In this document: one piece after another, positions 55,040 to 63,035 of the stretch
Position numbering within the stretch: the first letter of the stretch is position 1
How the letters are laid out: each line of letters starts with the position of its first letter
Assembly (NCBI RefSeq): GCF_013410455.1
Contig: NZ_JACCFW010000001.1
Location: 2,620,929-2,684,928 of the forward strand
Direction of reading: 5' to 3'
Length of the DNA: 64,000 nt
Source of the DNA: Allobranchiibius huperziae
GTDB lineage: Bacteria > Actinomycetota > Actinomycetes > Actinomycetales > Dermatophilaceae
Translations under genes and position numbers: made by a program
Notes under the pieces: model-generated
What the model was told of the DNA's origin: nothing
Database searches by the model: none
What the model saw: only the letters and a program-made list of their open reading frames with translations

Positions 55040-56560
55040 GTGCCCGTTGCAGTCGTCCGCCCCACCGAGCCGCGGGTGCACGCCACCCCCGGCTCGACGT
55101 GGCGCGGCGGCTGGGGCGCCCTCGTGATCACCGCTCTCGCGCGCGCGGCTCTGGCGATGCTCGCCAGCCTGCTGCTGTGGTCTATGGTGCCGGTCGCGAT
55201 CGGCTGGCACAGCACCGTCGTCATGAGCAACTCCATGGCGCCGCAACTGAAAACCGGCGACATCGTCGCCTCTCGCCCGATCGCGCCGCAGGACGTGCGG
55301 ATCGGCCAGGTGCTCCTGGCCGACGACCCCGACCACGCCGGGCGACTGCGGATGCACCGGCTCGTCGCCGTACGCCCGGACGGGCGCCTCACGCTGCGCG
55401 GTGACGCGAACCGCACCGACGACTCCACCCCGATCTCCCGGAGCGCGGTCCACGGCGTCGCATCGTTGCGCTCGCCCTGGATCGGCAAGCCGGTCTTCCT
55501 CCTGCGCACCCACCAGGGCGCTGCCCTGCTCCCGATCCTGGCCGCGCTCCTCGTGCTGGTCTCAGCGGCGTTCGTCTTCCGCCCGGAGGACGAGGACGAC
55601 GACGTCGAGCGGGACGGGCTCGCCACCTCGACCGCGCTCGCCTCTGCCGTCCCGTCCCACCTCGACACCCCCCGCGCGATGACACCTCCGGGGTACGCCG
55701 CGCGACACGCCTCCGCGCCCGCCGCGCCGCGGCGTCGCAGCCGGCTCGTGCTCGTCGGCCTCAGCGTCGCCGCGATCGCGACCGGGGCTGCGCTTCCCGC
55801 GAGCGCCTCCAGCTCGTTCACCGACACGACGGTCAACGCGGGTGACGCCTGGTCGGCGGCGGACTACTTCAGTTGCGCGAACGCCGTCCAGGCTGCCAAC
55901 CCCTACTTCTTCTACCCCCTCGGCGAACAGAGCGGGAACACCGCGACGGACGCCTCGGGTGGCGGACGCAACGGCACCTATCAGCCCAGCCGTGCCGGGG
56001 CCACGAGCGGCACCACCGCGGGCCCGTGCGGGACCGACCGGGCGACGACGCTCAACGGCAGCTCGGGGTACATCAGCACCCCGACCTACCTCGTCGGCCC
56101 GAACACCTTCAGTCTGGAGATCTGGTTCAAGACCACCACGACCCGTGGCGGGGTGCTGATGGGCTTCTCCGACGCCCAGACGGGTGCCGCGAAAACGGCG
56201 GGCGACCGGGTGCTCTACATCACCAACTACGGTCAGCTCGTCTTCGGGGTCAACCCGGGCCGGGTTGCGTACGTCAACACGGCGGGGAAGGTCAACGACG
56301 GCACCTGGCACCTGGCGACCGCCACCCTCTCCAACGCCGGGATGCGGCTCTACCTGGACGGCCAGCTTGCCGACAGCGACACGACGGTGACGAGCGGCCG
56401 CAGCTTCAACGGCTACTTCCGGATCGGTGACAACGACCTGCAGGGTTTCCCCGCCGCGCCGACCAGCAACTTCCTGAACGCCAGCATCTACAACGCGGCG
56501 CTCTTCGGGTCGGCACTGACCGCAGCCCAGGTCTCAGCCCACTACGACGCCGCGTCCTGA
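55040..56560 (+). CDS. SipW-type signal peptidase I fused to an exported LamG-like domain
   Basis: 506 residues from GTG 55040 (GAGGAG eight bases upstream). Residues 25-55 are a membrane helix. The peptidase domain has the catalytic Ser65 in VMSNSMAPQLKTGDIV and His106 in RMHRLVAV, the Ser-His arrangement of ER/SipW-type peptidases, and GDANRTDDSTPIS. A second helix lies near 152-180. A third hydrophobic segment (residues 234-256, LVLVGLSVAAIATGAALPAS) ends in a typical cleavage site ASA-SSSF. The following FTDTTVNAGDAWSAA is again TasA-like, then a concanavalin/LamG domain (residues 286-506, FSLEIWFKTTTTRGG, WHLATATLSNAGMRLYLDGQ). The peptidase and a substrate are in one chain. Confidence 0.8.
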   Translation: MPVAVVRPTEPRVHATPGSTWRGGWGALVITALARAALAMLASLLLWSMVPVAIGWHSTVVMSNSMAPQLKTGDIVASRPIAPQDVRIGQVLLADDPDHAGRLRMHRLVAVRPDGRLTLRGDANRTDDSTPISRSAVHGVASLRSPWIGKPVFLLRTHQGAALLPILAALLVLVSAAFVFRPEDEDDDVERDGLATSTALASAVPSHLDTPRAMTPPGYAARHASAPAAPRRRSRLVLVGLSVAAIATGAALPASASSSFTDTTVNAGDAWSAADYFSCANAVQAANPYFFYPLGEQSGNTATDASGGGRNGTYQPSRAGATSGTTAGPCGTDRATTLNGSSGYISTPTYLVGPNTFSLEIWFKTTTTRGGVLMGFSDAQTGAAKTAGDRVLYITNYGQLVFGVNPGRVAYVNTAGKVNDGTWHLATATLSNAGMRLYLDGQLADSDTTVTSGRSFNGYFRIGDNDLQGFPAAPTSNFLNASIYNAALFGSALTAAQVSAHYDAAS

Positions 56561-57366
56561 CCACGGCCCGTCACCGGGGCGAGTTCGTCGATCATCGGCA
56601 CCACGTCGTGGATGCCGTCCTTGACCCAGGTCGGCACGTACGGGTAGCGACCCACCTGCTCGGCGCGCGTCGACCCGCTCAGCACCAGGATCGAGCGCAT
56701 CCCCGCCTCCAGACCGCTGCGGATGTCGGTGTCCATCCGGTCGCCGATCATCACCGTCGTCTCGGAGTGCGCATCGATCTGGTTGAGCGCGCTGCGCATC
56801 ATCAGCGGGTTCGGCTTGCCGATGTAGTACGGGTCGACGCCGGTCGCCTTGGTGATGAGCGCGGCGATCGCGCCGGTCGCCGGCAGCGAGCCCTCCGCCG
56901 ACGGTCCGGTGGCGTCGGGGTTGGTGGCGATGAAGCGGGCACCGTTGTCGATCAAGCGGATCGCGCGGGTGATGGTCTCGAACGAGTAGGTGCGGGTCTC
57001 CCCCAGCACCACGTAATCCGGGTCGCGCTGGGACATGATGTAGCCGACCTCGTGCAGGGCGGTCGTCAGCCCCGACTCCCCCAGCACGTACGCCGATCCG
57101 CCGGCCCGCTGATCCTGCAGGTACTGCGCGGTTGCGAGCGCCGAGGTCCAGATCGCCTCCTCGGGCAGGTCGATCCCGCTGGCCAGCAGCCGCGCCCGCA
57201 GATCGCGGCGGGTGTAGATCGAGTTGTTCGTCAGCACCATGAAGCGGCGCCCGCTCGCCTGCAGCTTCGCCAGGAACTCAGGAGCCCCGGGCAGCGCGTG
57301 CTCCTCGTGGACGAGCACCCCGTCCATGTCGGTCAGCCAGCACTCGACCGGTCTCCTGTTGGTCAT
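56542..57366 (-). CDS. HAD-superfamily (class IIA) hydrolase
   Basis: 274 residues from ATG 57366. The nucleophile motif is WLTDMDGVLVHEE (Asp13, Asp15), motif II is MVLTNNSIYTRRDLRARL, and the C-terminal metal site is VMIGDRMDTDIRSGLEAGM. The cap is the NagD/IIA type between motifs II and III, and the IGKPNP stretch is typical. Members dephosphorylate sugar phosphates or nucleotides; the substrate is unknown. Its 3' end overlaps the preceding plus-strand gene by 19 bp in a convergent arrangement. Confidence 0.9.
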   Translation of the reverse strand: MTNRRPVECWLTDMDGVLVHEEHALPGAPEFLAKLQASGRRFMVLTNNSIYTRRDLRARLLASGIDLPEEAIWTSALATAQYLQDQRAGGSAYVLGESGLTTALHEVGYIMSQRDPDYVVLGETRTYSFETITRAIRLIDNGARFIATNPDATGPSAEGSLPATGAIAALITKATGVDPYYIGKPNPLMMRSALNQIDAHSETTVMIGDRMDTDIRSGLEAGMRSILVLSGSTRAEQVGRYPYVPTWVKDGIHDVVPMIDELAPVTGRGQDAAS

Positions 57367-57408
57367 GGCCGCATTCTTCCAGCACCGCACCGGCATCGGG
57401 CGTCGATC

Positions 57409-58185
57409 TCACCCCGCGCCGTAGTCGACGACGACTGCCGCGTGGTCACTCCACCGCTCGGCGTACGACGCGGCACGCCCTACCCGCGCGCCAGTCGCGA
57501 GGGCAGCGAGCGCCGGTGACGCCCACTGGTAGTCGATGCGCCACCCGGTGTCGTTGTCGAACGCCTTGCCGCGCCAGGACCACCACGTGTACGGCCCGTC
57601 CACGGCGCCGGCGTCCGCGCGTACGACGTCCCGCCACCCGGCCGCCGCCCACCGGTCGAGGTGCGCCTGCTCCTGCGGCAGATACCCCGACTTGCCGACA
57701 TTGCCCTTCACGTTGCGCAGGTCGAGTGCGGTATGGCAGATGTTGAGATCCCCTGTCAGCACTGCCTTCTCGGCCACCAGCTCGCTCATCCGCTCACCGA
57801 TGCGGTCCAGGAAGGCCAGCTTCTCCTCCTCGCGGGGACTGCCCGCCTCACCGGTGTGCACGTAGGTCGAGGCCACCGTCACGTCACCGACGCGCGCCTG
57901 CACCCACCGGCCGGCCTGCTCGAAACCGGGCAGTCCGACCCGCACGTCGGTCAGCGGAACCGGCGCCAGGATCGCCACACCTGCGCGACCGGCATCCGCC
58001 GCCTCGGTGTGCGCAACCGACCAGTCGCCCATCCCGACGTCGTCCAGCACCGCGCGCAGCTGAGCGTCGGTGGCGCGCACCTCCTGCAACGCGACGACGT
58101 CCGGCTGCTGCTCGGCGATCCACGCCAGGCCGCCGCGGCGGTGAGCGGCGCGAACGCCGTTGACGTTGGCCGAGATCAGGCGCAA
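57409..58185 (-). CDS. xth: Exodeoxyribonuclease III
   Basis: 258 residues, complete. AP-endonuclease family motifs: MRLISANVNGVRAAHRRG, PDVVALQEVRATDAQL (metal Glu), STYVHTGEAGSPREEEKLAF, LTGDLNICHTALDLRNVKGN, GWRIDYQWASPAL and WSDHAAVVVDYG (catalytic His). It acts in base-excision repair, nicking abasic sites and trimming 3' ends. It lies upstream of the HAD gene with 42 bp between. Confidence 0.94.
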   Translation of the reverse strand: MRLISANVNGVRAAHRRGGLAWIAEQQPDVVALQEVRATDAQLRAVLDDVGMGDWSVAHTEAADAGRAGVAILAPVPLTDVRVGLPGFEQAGRWVQARVGDVTVASTYVHTGEAGSPREEEKLAFLDRIGERMSELVAEKAVLTGDLNICHTALDLRNVKGNVGKSGYLPQEQAHLDRWAAAGWRDVVRADAGAVDGPYTWWSWRGKAFDNDTGWRIDYQWASPALAALATGARVGRAASYAERWSDHAAVVVDYGAG

Positions 58186-58196
58186 GAATGCGGCGC

Positions 58197-58445
58197 TCAG
58201 CGGGGCTGGGCCGCGCGCACGGTGGGCGTGCCGGCGTTCTCGTCCTGAGCCAGCGCGTCGATCTCACCGACCAGCCGGTCGAACTCGTCCTGCTCGAGCG
58301 TCACGCCGGCCGCGTCCAGACCCTCGCGCAGCTTGTCGGCGATCTTCGCCTCGCCCGCGCTGTAGTCCCAGGACGTGGCGGTGTCGACCGCCTGCTGCGC
58401 GGCCTCGCGTGCCGCGTCGAGCTCTTCGGAGGTGTGCTCGCTCAT
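58197..58445 (-). CDS. Small conserved hypothetical protein
   Basis: 82 residues from ATG 58445, with AAGGAG about ten bases upstream. Acidic, helical and without membrane segments: SEELDAAREAAQQAVDTATS, WDYSAGEAKIADKLREGLDA, LVGEIDALAQDENAGTPTVR. It lies 11 bp upstream of the exonuclease III gene and is probably co-transcribed. I do not recognise a family. Confidence 0.65.
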   Translation of the reverse strand: MSEHTSEELDAAREAAQQAVDTATSWDYSAGEAKIADKLREGLDAAGVTLEQDEFDRLVGEIDALAQDENAGTPTVRAAQPR

Positions 58446-58559
58446 GATCGTGACTCTCCTTCGACGGGGGCGCCGCGCGCCGAGCGCGGACGTACGGCGA
58501 CAGTAGTGAAGGACGCCGACAGGTCTCACGCCGGCGCGGCCCCGCGGAAGGAGCAGACG

Positions 58560-59732
58560 GTGCAGGAGATCTCGCACGACGTCGTCATCGTCGGAGCCGG
58601 TAACGCCGGCACCGCCCTGGCCGCCCAACTGTTGCGCCTGGGCGCCCGCGACGTGGCGCTGCTCGACCCCAGCCGGACCCACGTCTACCAGCCGCTGCTC
58701 TCCTACGTCGGCGCGGGGATGGCCACCACGGCCCAGACGCGCAGGCCCCGCAGCGCCCTCGTCCCGGACGGCTGCACCTGGCACACCCAGGCCGTCGCCT
58801 CGGTCGATCCCGATGCCGGCCACCTCACCACGACCGACGGGACCCGCATCGCGTACGGCGACCTGGTCCTCTGCCCCGGCGCCCGCCCCGACTGGGACGC
58901 GCTCCCGGGCTCGCGCGCGGCGATGGACGAGGCGCACGGCTCGACCAACTACCTGCCGGAGCTGGCGCCGAAGACCTGGGAGCTCATCCGCGGGCTGCGC
59001 TCCGGCACCGCGGTCTTCACCGTCCCCGACCGGCCGGTGCCGTGCGGCGGGGTCGCCTACAAACCCCTCTTCCTGGCGTGCGACCACTGGCGGCGCACCG
59101 GAGTGCTGGACCGCATCGAGGTAGTGGCGCTCGTGGAGTCGCCGACCATGTTCGGCATCCCGCAGATCGACCGCCGGCTGGAGCGGGCGGCCCAGCGGTA
59201 CGGCGTGCAGGTGCGCACCGGCACCTCCGTGCGCGCGATCCGTGCGGAGGACCAGACCCTGGAGACGACGGCCGGCGAGCTGCACTACGACCTGCTGCAC
59301 CTCACCCCCGAGCACCGTGCGCCCGAGTGGATCGCCGCCGCCGGTCTGAGCGACGGTGCCGGCAGCTTCATCACGGTCGACGAACGCACCCTGCAGCACC
59401 CACGCCACCGCCGCGTCTGGGGACTGGGCGATGCGGCCGACACCCACTCCAGCAAGTCCGGCGGGGCTCTGCGCAAGCAGGTGCCCGTGGTCGCGTACAA
59501 CATCGCCGCAGCCCGGATGGAGCAGCCGCTGCACGAGTACGACGGGTACTCCGTCGCCCCGATCACCACCTCGAGGTCGCACCTGCTACTGGCGGAGTTC
59601 GACCGCGACGGCGGGCTGCAGCCGATGTTCGGCCTGCGCGACCTGGCCCGGCCACGACCCTGGACGCTCGCCTTCGATCGCTATCTGCAGCCGCAGCTCT
59701 ACTGGCACGGGATCCTGCCCGGACGGCTCTAG
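58560..59732 (+). CDS. FAD/NAD(P)-dependent oxidoreductase, sulfide:quinone oxidoreductase-like
   Basis: 390 residues from GTG 58560, preceded by GGAAGGAG. FAD-binding VVIVGAGNAGTALAAQLLRL at the start, PSRTHVYQPLLSYVGAG (a feature of the SQR branch), LVLCPGARPDWDALPG, and a redox-cysteine region RPVPCGGVAYKPLFLACDHW, aligning with CAGAPQK of eukaryotic-type SQR. The second Gly-rich region (HRRVWGLGDAADTHSSKSGG) binds flavin. SQR oxidises sulfide to persulfide with quinone as acceptor. Only some of the usual cysteines are visible here, so substrate is uncertain. Confidence 0.8.
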   Translation: MQEISHDVVIVGAGNAGTALAAQLLRLGARDVALLDPSRTHVYQPLLSYVGAGMATTAQTRRPRSALVPDGCTWHTQAVASVDPDAGHLTTTDGTRIAYGDLVLCPGARPDWDALPGSRAAMDEAHGSTNYLPELAPKTWELIRGLRSGTAVFTVPDRPVPCGGVAYKPLFLACDHWRRTGVLDRIEVVALVESPTMFGIPQIDRRLERAAQRYGVQVRTGTSVRAIRAEDQTLETTAGELHYDLLHLTPEHRAPEWIAAAGLSDGAGSFITVDERTLQHPRHRRVWGLGDAADTHSSKSGGALRKQVPVVAYNIAAARMEQPLHEYDGYSVAPITTSRSHLLLAEFDRDGGLQPMFGLRDLARPRPWTLAFDRYLQPQLYWHGILPGRL

Positions 59733-59837
59733 CACGCGCGTCTCGACGTGCCGCCACGCAGCGCTACTTTGCAGTAACCTCAGGCGAACCGCGCCACCGT
59801 GGTGGAGTGCCCCGCTCATGATCGAGGAGAACGCCGC

Positions 59838-60269
59838 ATGACTCACGTTTCGCCCGAACCCAAGGCCGCCCCCAGCTCGGACCTGAACGCGCGCCAGGAG
59901 GCACTGCTCTGGGCGGGCGCCGACGTGGTTTTCATCGTCATCCTGCTGCTGCTCAGCGCCACCTTCCTGTCGGTCAACTCCGACTCCTTCCTCACGGCCA
60001 CGCTGATCGCGCCGTTCGTCGGATGGGTGATCGGCAACCTGCTCGCCTTCGTGGTCCCCCGCACGATCTCGACCCCGTCGTGGCTGATCGCGATCGTCGC
60101 CCTAGTGCTCGTGGTGATCTGCGCCGGCGTCTTCCACAGCGGGCAGGGTGTCATCGCCACCGGCCGCGGACTTGCCGGGCTGATCATCGGCCTCGCCACC
60201 GGATTCCTCTTCCTGCGCGCGTGGCGCGCCCAGCACCAGGCACACAGCGCGGCGCGCGAGACCGCCTGA
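59838..60269 (+). CDS. Small polytopic membrane protein of unknown function
   Basis: 143 residues from ATG 59838 (GAGGAGA upstream). Four transmembrane helices: VVFIVILLLLSATFLSV, LIAPFVGWVIGNLLAFVVP, LIAIVALVLVVICAGVF and GLAGLIIGLATGFLFLRAW. Cytosolic N-terminus, basic tail. I do not recognise a family. It lies 29 bp upstream of the S10 peptidase gene, so they may be co-transcribed. Confidence 0.7.
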   Translation: MTHVSPEPKAAPSSDLNARQEALLWAGADVVFIVILLLLSATFLSVNSDSFLTATLIAPFVGWVIGNLLAFVVPRTISTPSWLIAIVALVLVVICAGVFHSGQGVIATGRGLAGLIIGLATGFLFLRAWRAQHQAHSAARETA

Positions 60270-60298
60270 CGGCCGCTCCGGCGTCGTACGCTGCGGAG

Positions 60299-61798
60299 AT
60301 GGCCGACGCCGACAAGACTGACACCGCCCCGACGAGTTCGCCTGCACCTGCGGCGGATCCGGGCGATCACCTCACCCACACCAGTCACACCCTCGACCTG
60401 CCCGGCGGACCGTTGCACTACACGGCCACGACCGGGCGGGTCGTGCTGCGCGAGGAGTCCGTGGAGGACGGCGTGTGGAAGGGGCACGTGCCCCGCGCCC
60501 AGGTGGGGATCACGGCGTACACCCTCGACGACGCCGACCCGCACACCCGGCCGGTCACCTTCGCGTTCAACGGCGGCCCTGGCAGTTCCAGCCTCTGGCT
60601 CCACATGGGACTACTTGGACCGCGACGCGTCGTGATGGGCGACGTCGGTGAGCTGGCAGTGCCGCCCTACGACCTTGCCGACAACACCGAGACGCTGCTG
60701 ATCGACAGCGACCTGGTCTTCATCGACCCCGTCTCGACTGGTCGCTCGCGGGTCGTCGAGGGCGGCAAGCCCAAGGACTTCCACGCGTTCAAGCGCGACC
60801 TGGAGACCGTGGCCGAGGTGATCCGTCGGTGGGTCACCAAGGAGGGCCGCTGGATGTCGCCGAAGTTCCTGGCGGGCGAGTCCTACGGCACCACCCGCGC
60901 GGCCGGGCTCGCGCAGCTGCTGCAGGACGAGATGGGCATGTACCTCAACGGTCTGATGCTCATCTCCAGCGTGCTCGACTTCGGCACCGCCGAGTTCGAC
61001 GGGCACGACGACCGCGGCCACGTGATGTACCTGCCCTTCTACGCCGCCACCGCGCACCGACACGGCAAGCACCCCGGCCGCTCGTTGCAGGACGTGCTCA
61101 CCGAGGCCGAGGAGTACGCCGCCCGCGACTACCCGTGGGCACTCTCCCGCGGCAACCGGCTCACCGCCGACGAACGGGCCGACGCCGTACGCCGGATCGC
61201 CTCCCTCACCGGACTCAGCGAGGACTACGTCGACCGGGCCGACCTGCGGATCGAGCACTGGCGCTTCTTCGGTGAGTTGCTGCGCGACCAGGGCCTGACC
61301 GTGGGTCGCCTGGACTCCCGCTTCACCGGCCCGGCCGCCTCCGGCATCGCCGAGCACATGGACGCCGACCCGTCGATGGACGCGATCGTGGGCCCGTACG
61401 CCGCGGCGTACCAGGAGTATTCGCACACCGAGCTGCGCAACACCGACGATGCGCCCTTCAGCGTCTTCGGTAAGGGAGTGCTGGAGGACTGGAGCTACAA
61501 GGAGTTCGAGGGCCGCTCCGTCTACGTCGCCGACCGGCTGGAGCGGGCGATGCGCGCCAACGAGCACCTGCGCGTGCAGATCGCCTACGGCTACTACGAC
61601 GGAGCGACGCCCTACTACGCCGCGCAGCAGACGGTCGCCCACCTGCGGTTGCCGCAGTCACGGCTGGACAACATCGAGCATCACTTCTACGACGCCGGGC
61701 ACATGATGTACGTCCACCAACCGAGCCGCGAGCAACAGAGCCGCGACCTGGCGGCGTTCGTCCGCTCGGCCTCCGGGGGCCCGCGAATCAGTAGGTGA
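60299..61798 (+). CDS. S10-family serine carboxypeptidase
   Basis: 499 residues from ATG 60299. The alpha/beta hydrolase elements of S10 peptidases are clear: FAFNGGPGSSSLWLHMG (oxyanion region), nucleophile Ser195 in LAGESYGTTRAAGLA, Asp434 in AYGYYDGATPYYA and His468 in FYDAGHMMYVHQPS. No signal peptide is visible, so it may be cytosolic or exported by another route. It removes C-terminal residues from peptides, optimally at low pH. The 3' end overlaps the convergent glycine-rich gene by 11 bp. Confidence 0.92.
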   Translation: MADADKTDTAPTSSPAPAADPGDHLTHTSHTLDLPGGPLHYTATTGRVVLREESVEDGVWKGHVPRAQVGITAYTLDDADPHTRPVTFAFNGGPGSSSLWLHMGLLGPRRVVMGDVGELAVPPYDLADNTETLLIDSDLVFIDPVSTGRSRVVEGGKPKDFHAFKRDLETVAEVIRRWVTKEGRWMSPKFLAGESYGTTRAAGLAQLLQDEMGMYLNGLMLISSVLDFGTAEFDGHDDRGHVMYLPFYAATAHRHGKHPGRSLQDVLTEAEEYAARDYPWALSRGNRLTADERADAVRRIASLTGLSEDYVDRADLRIEHWRFFGELLRDQGLTVGRLDSRFTGPAASGIAEHMDADPSMDAIVGPYAAAYQEYSHTELRNTDDAPFSVFGKGVLEDWSYKEFEGRSVYVADRLERAMRANEHLRVQIAYGYYDGATPYYAAQQTVAHLRLPQSRLDNIEHHFYDAGHMMYVHQPSREQQSRDLAAFVRSASGGPRISR

Positions 61799-62774
61799 TG
61801 GTGGCCGACCCGTTCTGGGCGGCGTTGTTCGCGCTGCCGCTGCTGGTGACCGTGTTGCCCGCGCCGGCTGTGTAGCTGCTGCCCGAAGCGCCGGCGCCGC
61901 CGTACGCGGCGTAGTTGGTGCCGGTCACCGCGCCACCGGCTCCGCTACCGCCACCGGCGTATCCGCCGCCACCACCACCTGTGCCCACGACGCGCGTGCC
62001 GCCGGAGGCCGATGTCGGGATTGTCACACCCGTGCCGCCGTTTCCGCCGCCGTTCGCACCGGTGCCGTTGTTGCCACCCGCGTTGCCGTTGTAGCGAGTG
62101 GTGGGGCTTCCCGTGCCGGTGGCACCGTTTCCGCCGGCCCCACCCGTGGCGCCACTCGGAGCCGCTCCGCCGACCGCGGTGAGGGCGGTGCCACCGGCGG
62201 TCGGGGTCAAGGTGACCGTTCCACCTGCGTTGGGGTTCGGTGTGGCGCTACCACCGGCGGTGCCGCTTGCGTTGTAGCCACTGGAGGATGCCGCCACCGC
62301 GCCACCGCCCCCACCGGCGACGACGAACGGCTTGCCGGTGGAGTCCAGGATCGCCGTGCCGCCTCCACCACCGCGGCCGAGGTCGGCCGACGTCGATCCG
62401 CCGTTGCCGTACCCCGCACCGCCCGTGCCCACACCCGCGGCACCACCGACACCGCCGACCACCACCGTGATCGTCGTGGCGGTACCGGGCAGGGTGATCG
62501 TCCCCGAGATGGTCGCCCCCGAACCACCGGTCACCGCCGTACTAGCGTTGGCCCCACCAGCGCCGACGATCGTGTACGTCAATTTCGTCGTGCCCGCTGG
62601 GATCGAATACTGGGTCGAGCCCACAGCGGGGGTCAGGGTGACGGGCGGACTTGCAGCCTCGGCGGGTGCGGCAGCGCCGATGGCGATGACCGGCACCGTC
62701 CACGCGATGTGCCCCGCGATGACGCGCCGGGACGGGCCCGTGCGCTTCATGCGAGTCGGCTCCTGCGTACTCAT
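61788..62774 (-). CDS. Glycine-rich secreted protein
   Basis: 328 residues. An N-terminal signal peptide (GHIAWTVPVIAIGAAAPAEA, cleavage after AEA) is followed by a short beta region (VTLTPAVGSTQYSIPAGTTK) and a long glycine/serine/alanine-rich body with repeated GGGGGG blocks (GRGGGGGTAILDST, AGGGGGAVAASSSGYN). The FVVAGGGGG pattern matches the glycine-rich domain of the Gly_rich/ALK type. It may be a surface adhesin. No anchor is visible. A T/A-rich stretch (AAAAAATTC on the minus strand near 62809-62817) lies upstream. Confidence 0.7.
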   Translation of the reverse strand: MSTQEPTRMKRTGPSRRVIAGHIAWTVPVIAIGAAAPAEAASPPVTLTPAVGSTQYSIPAGTTKLTYTIVGAGGANASTAVTGGSGATISGTITLPGTATTITVVVGGVGGAAGVGTGGAGYGNGGSTSADLGRGGGGGTAILDSTGKPFVVAGGGGGAVAASSSGYNASGTAGGSATPNPNAGGTVTLTPTAGGTALTAVGGAAPSGATGGAGGNGATGTGSPTTRYNGNAGGNNGTGANGGGNGGTGVTIPTSASGGTRVVGTGGGGGGYAGGGSGAGGAVTGTNYAAYGGAGASGSSYTAGAGNTVTSSGSANNAAQNGSATITY

Positions 62775-63035
62775 CCCGTAATTCCTAGAACTTTCTCTTT
62801 ACCACACAGAATTTTTTCAGTGCGGATTCAGCTGATGTTCAGATCGCAACGCCGCATCTCTTGACCGCGACCAGACCAAAAATATACCAATGCCAGTCCA
62901 ATCGGGCTCTTAGGCGTCCGCGAGTCGAGCGTTCATCGAGCAGTCACCGCCGAGGCGCTCTCGCCCGAGGAAACCGGTCACCATGCGCAGCCGTCGGGTC
63001 CAGCCGGATGGACCACGGACCCGGCCGGCACGTGA
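62775..63035. promoter_or_regulatory. 261-bp intergenic region
   Basis: AT-rich for this genome in its left part, with runs such as AGAATTTTTTCAG and CCAAAAATATACC, and probably the promoter of the glycine-rich gene (RBS AGGA seven bases before the ATG). I see no gene, repeat family A-E or clear hairpin. The right part is GC-rich and follows the stop of the gene at 63036. Confidence 0.3.
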
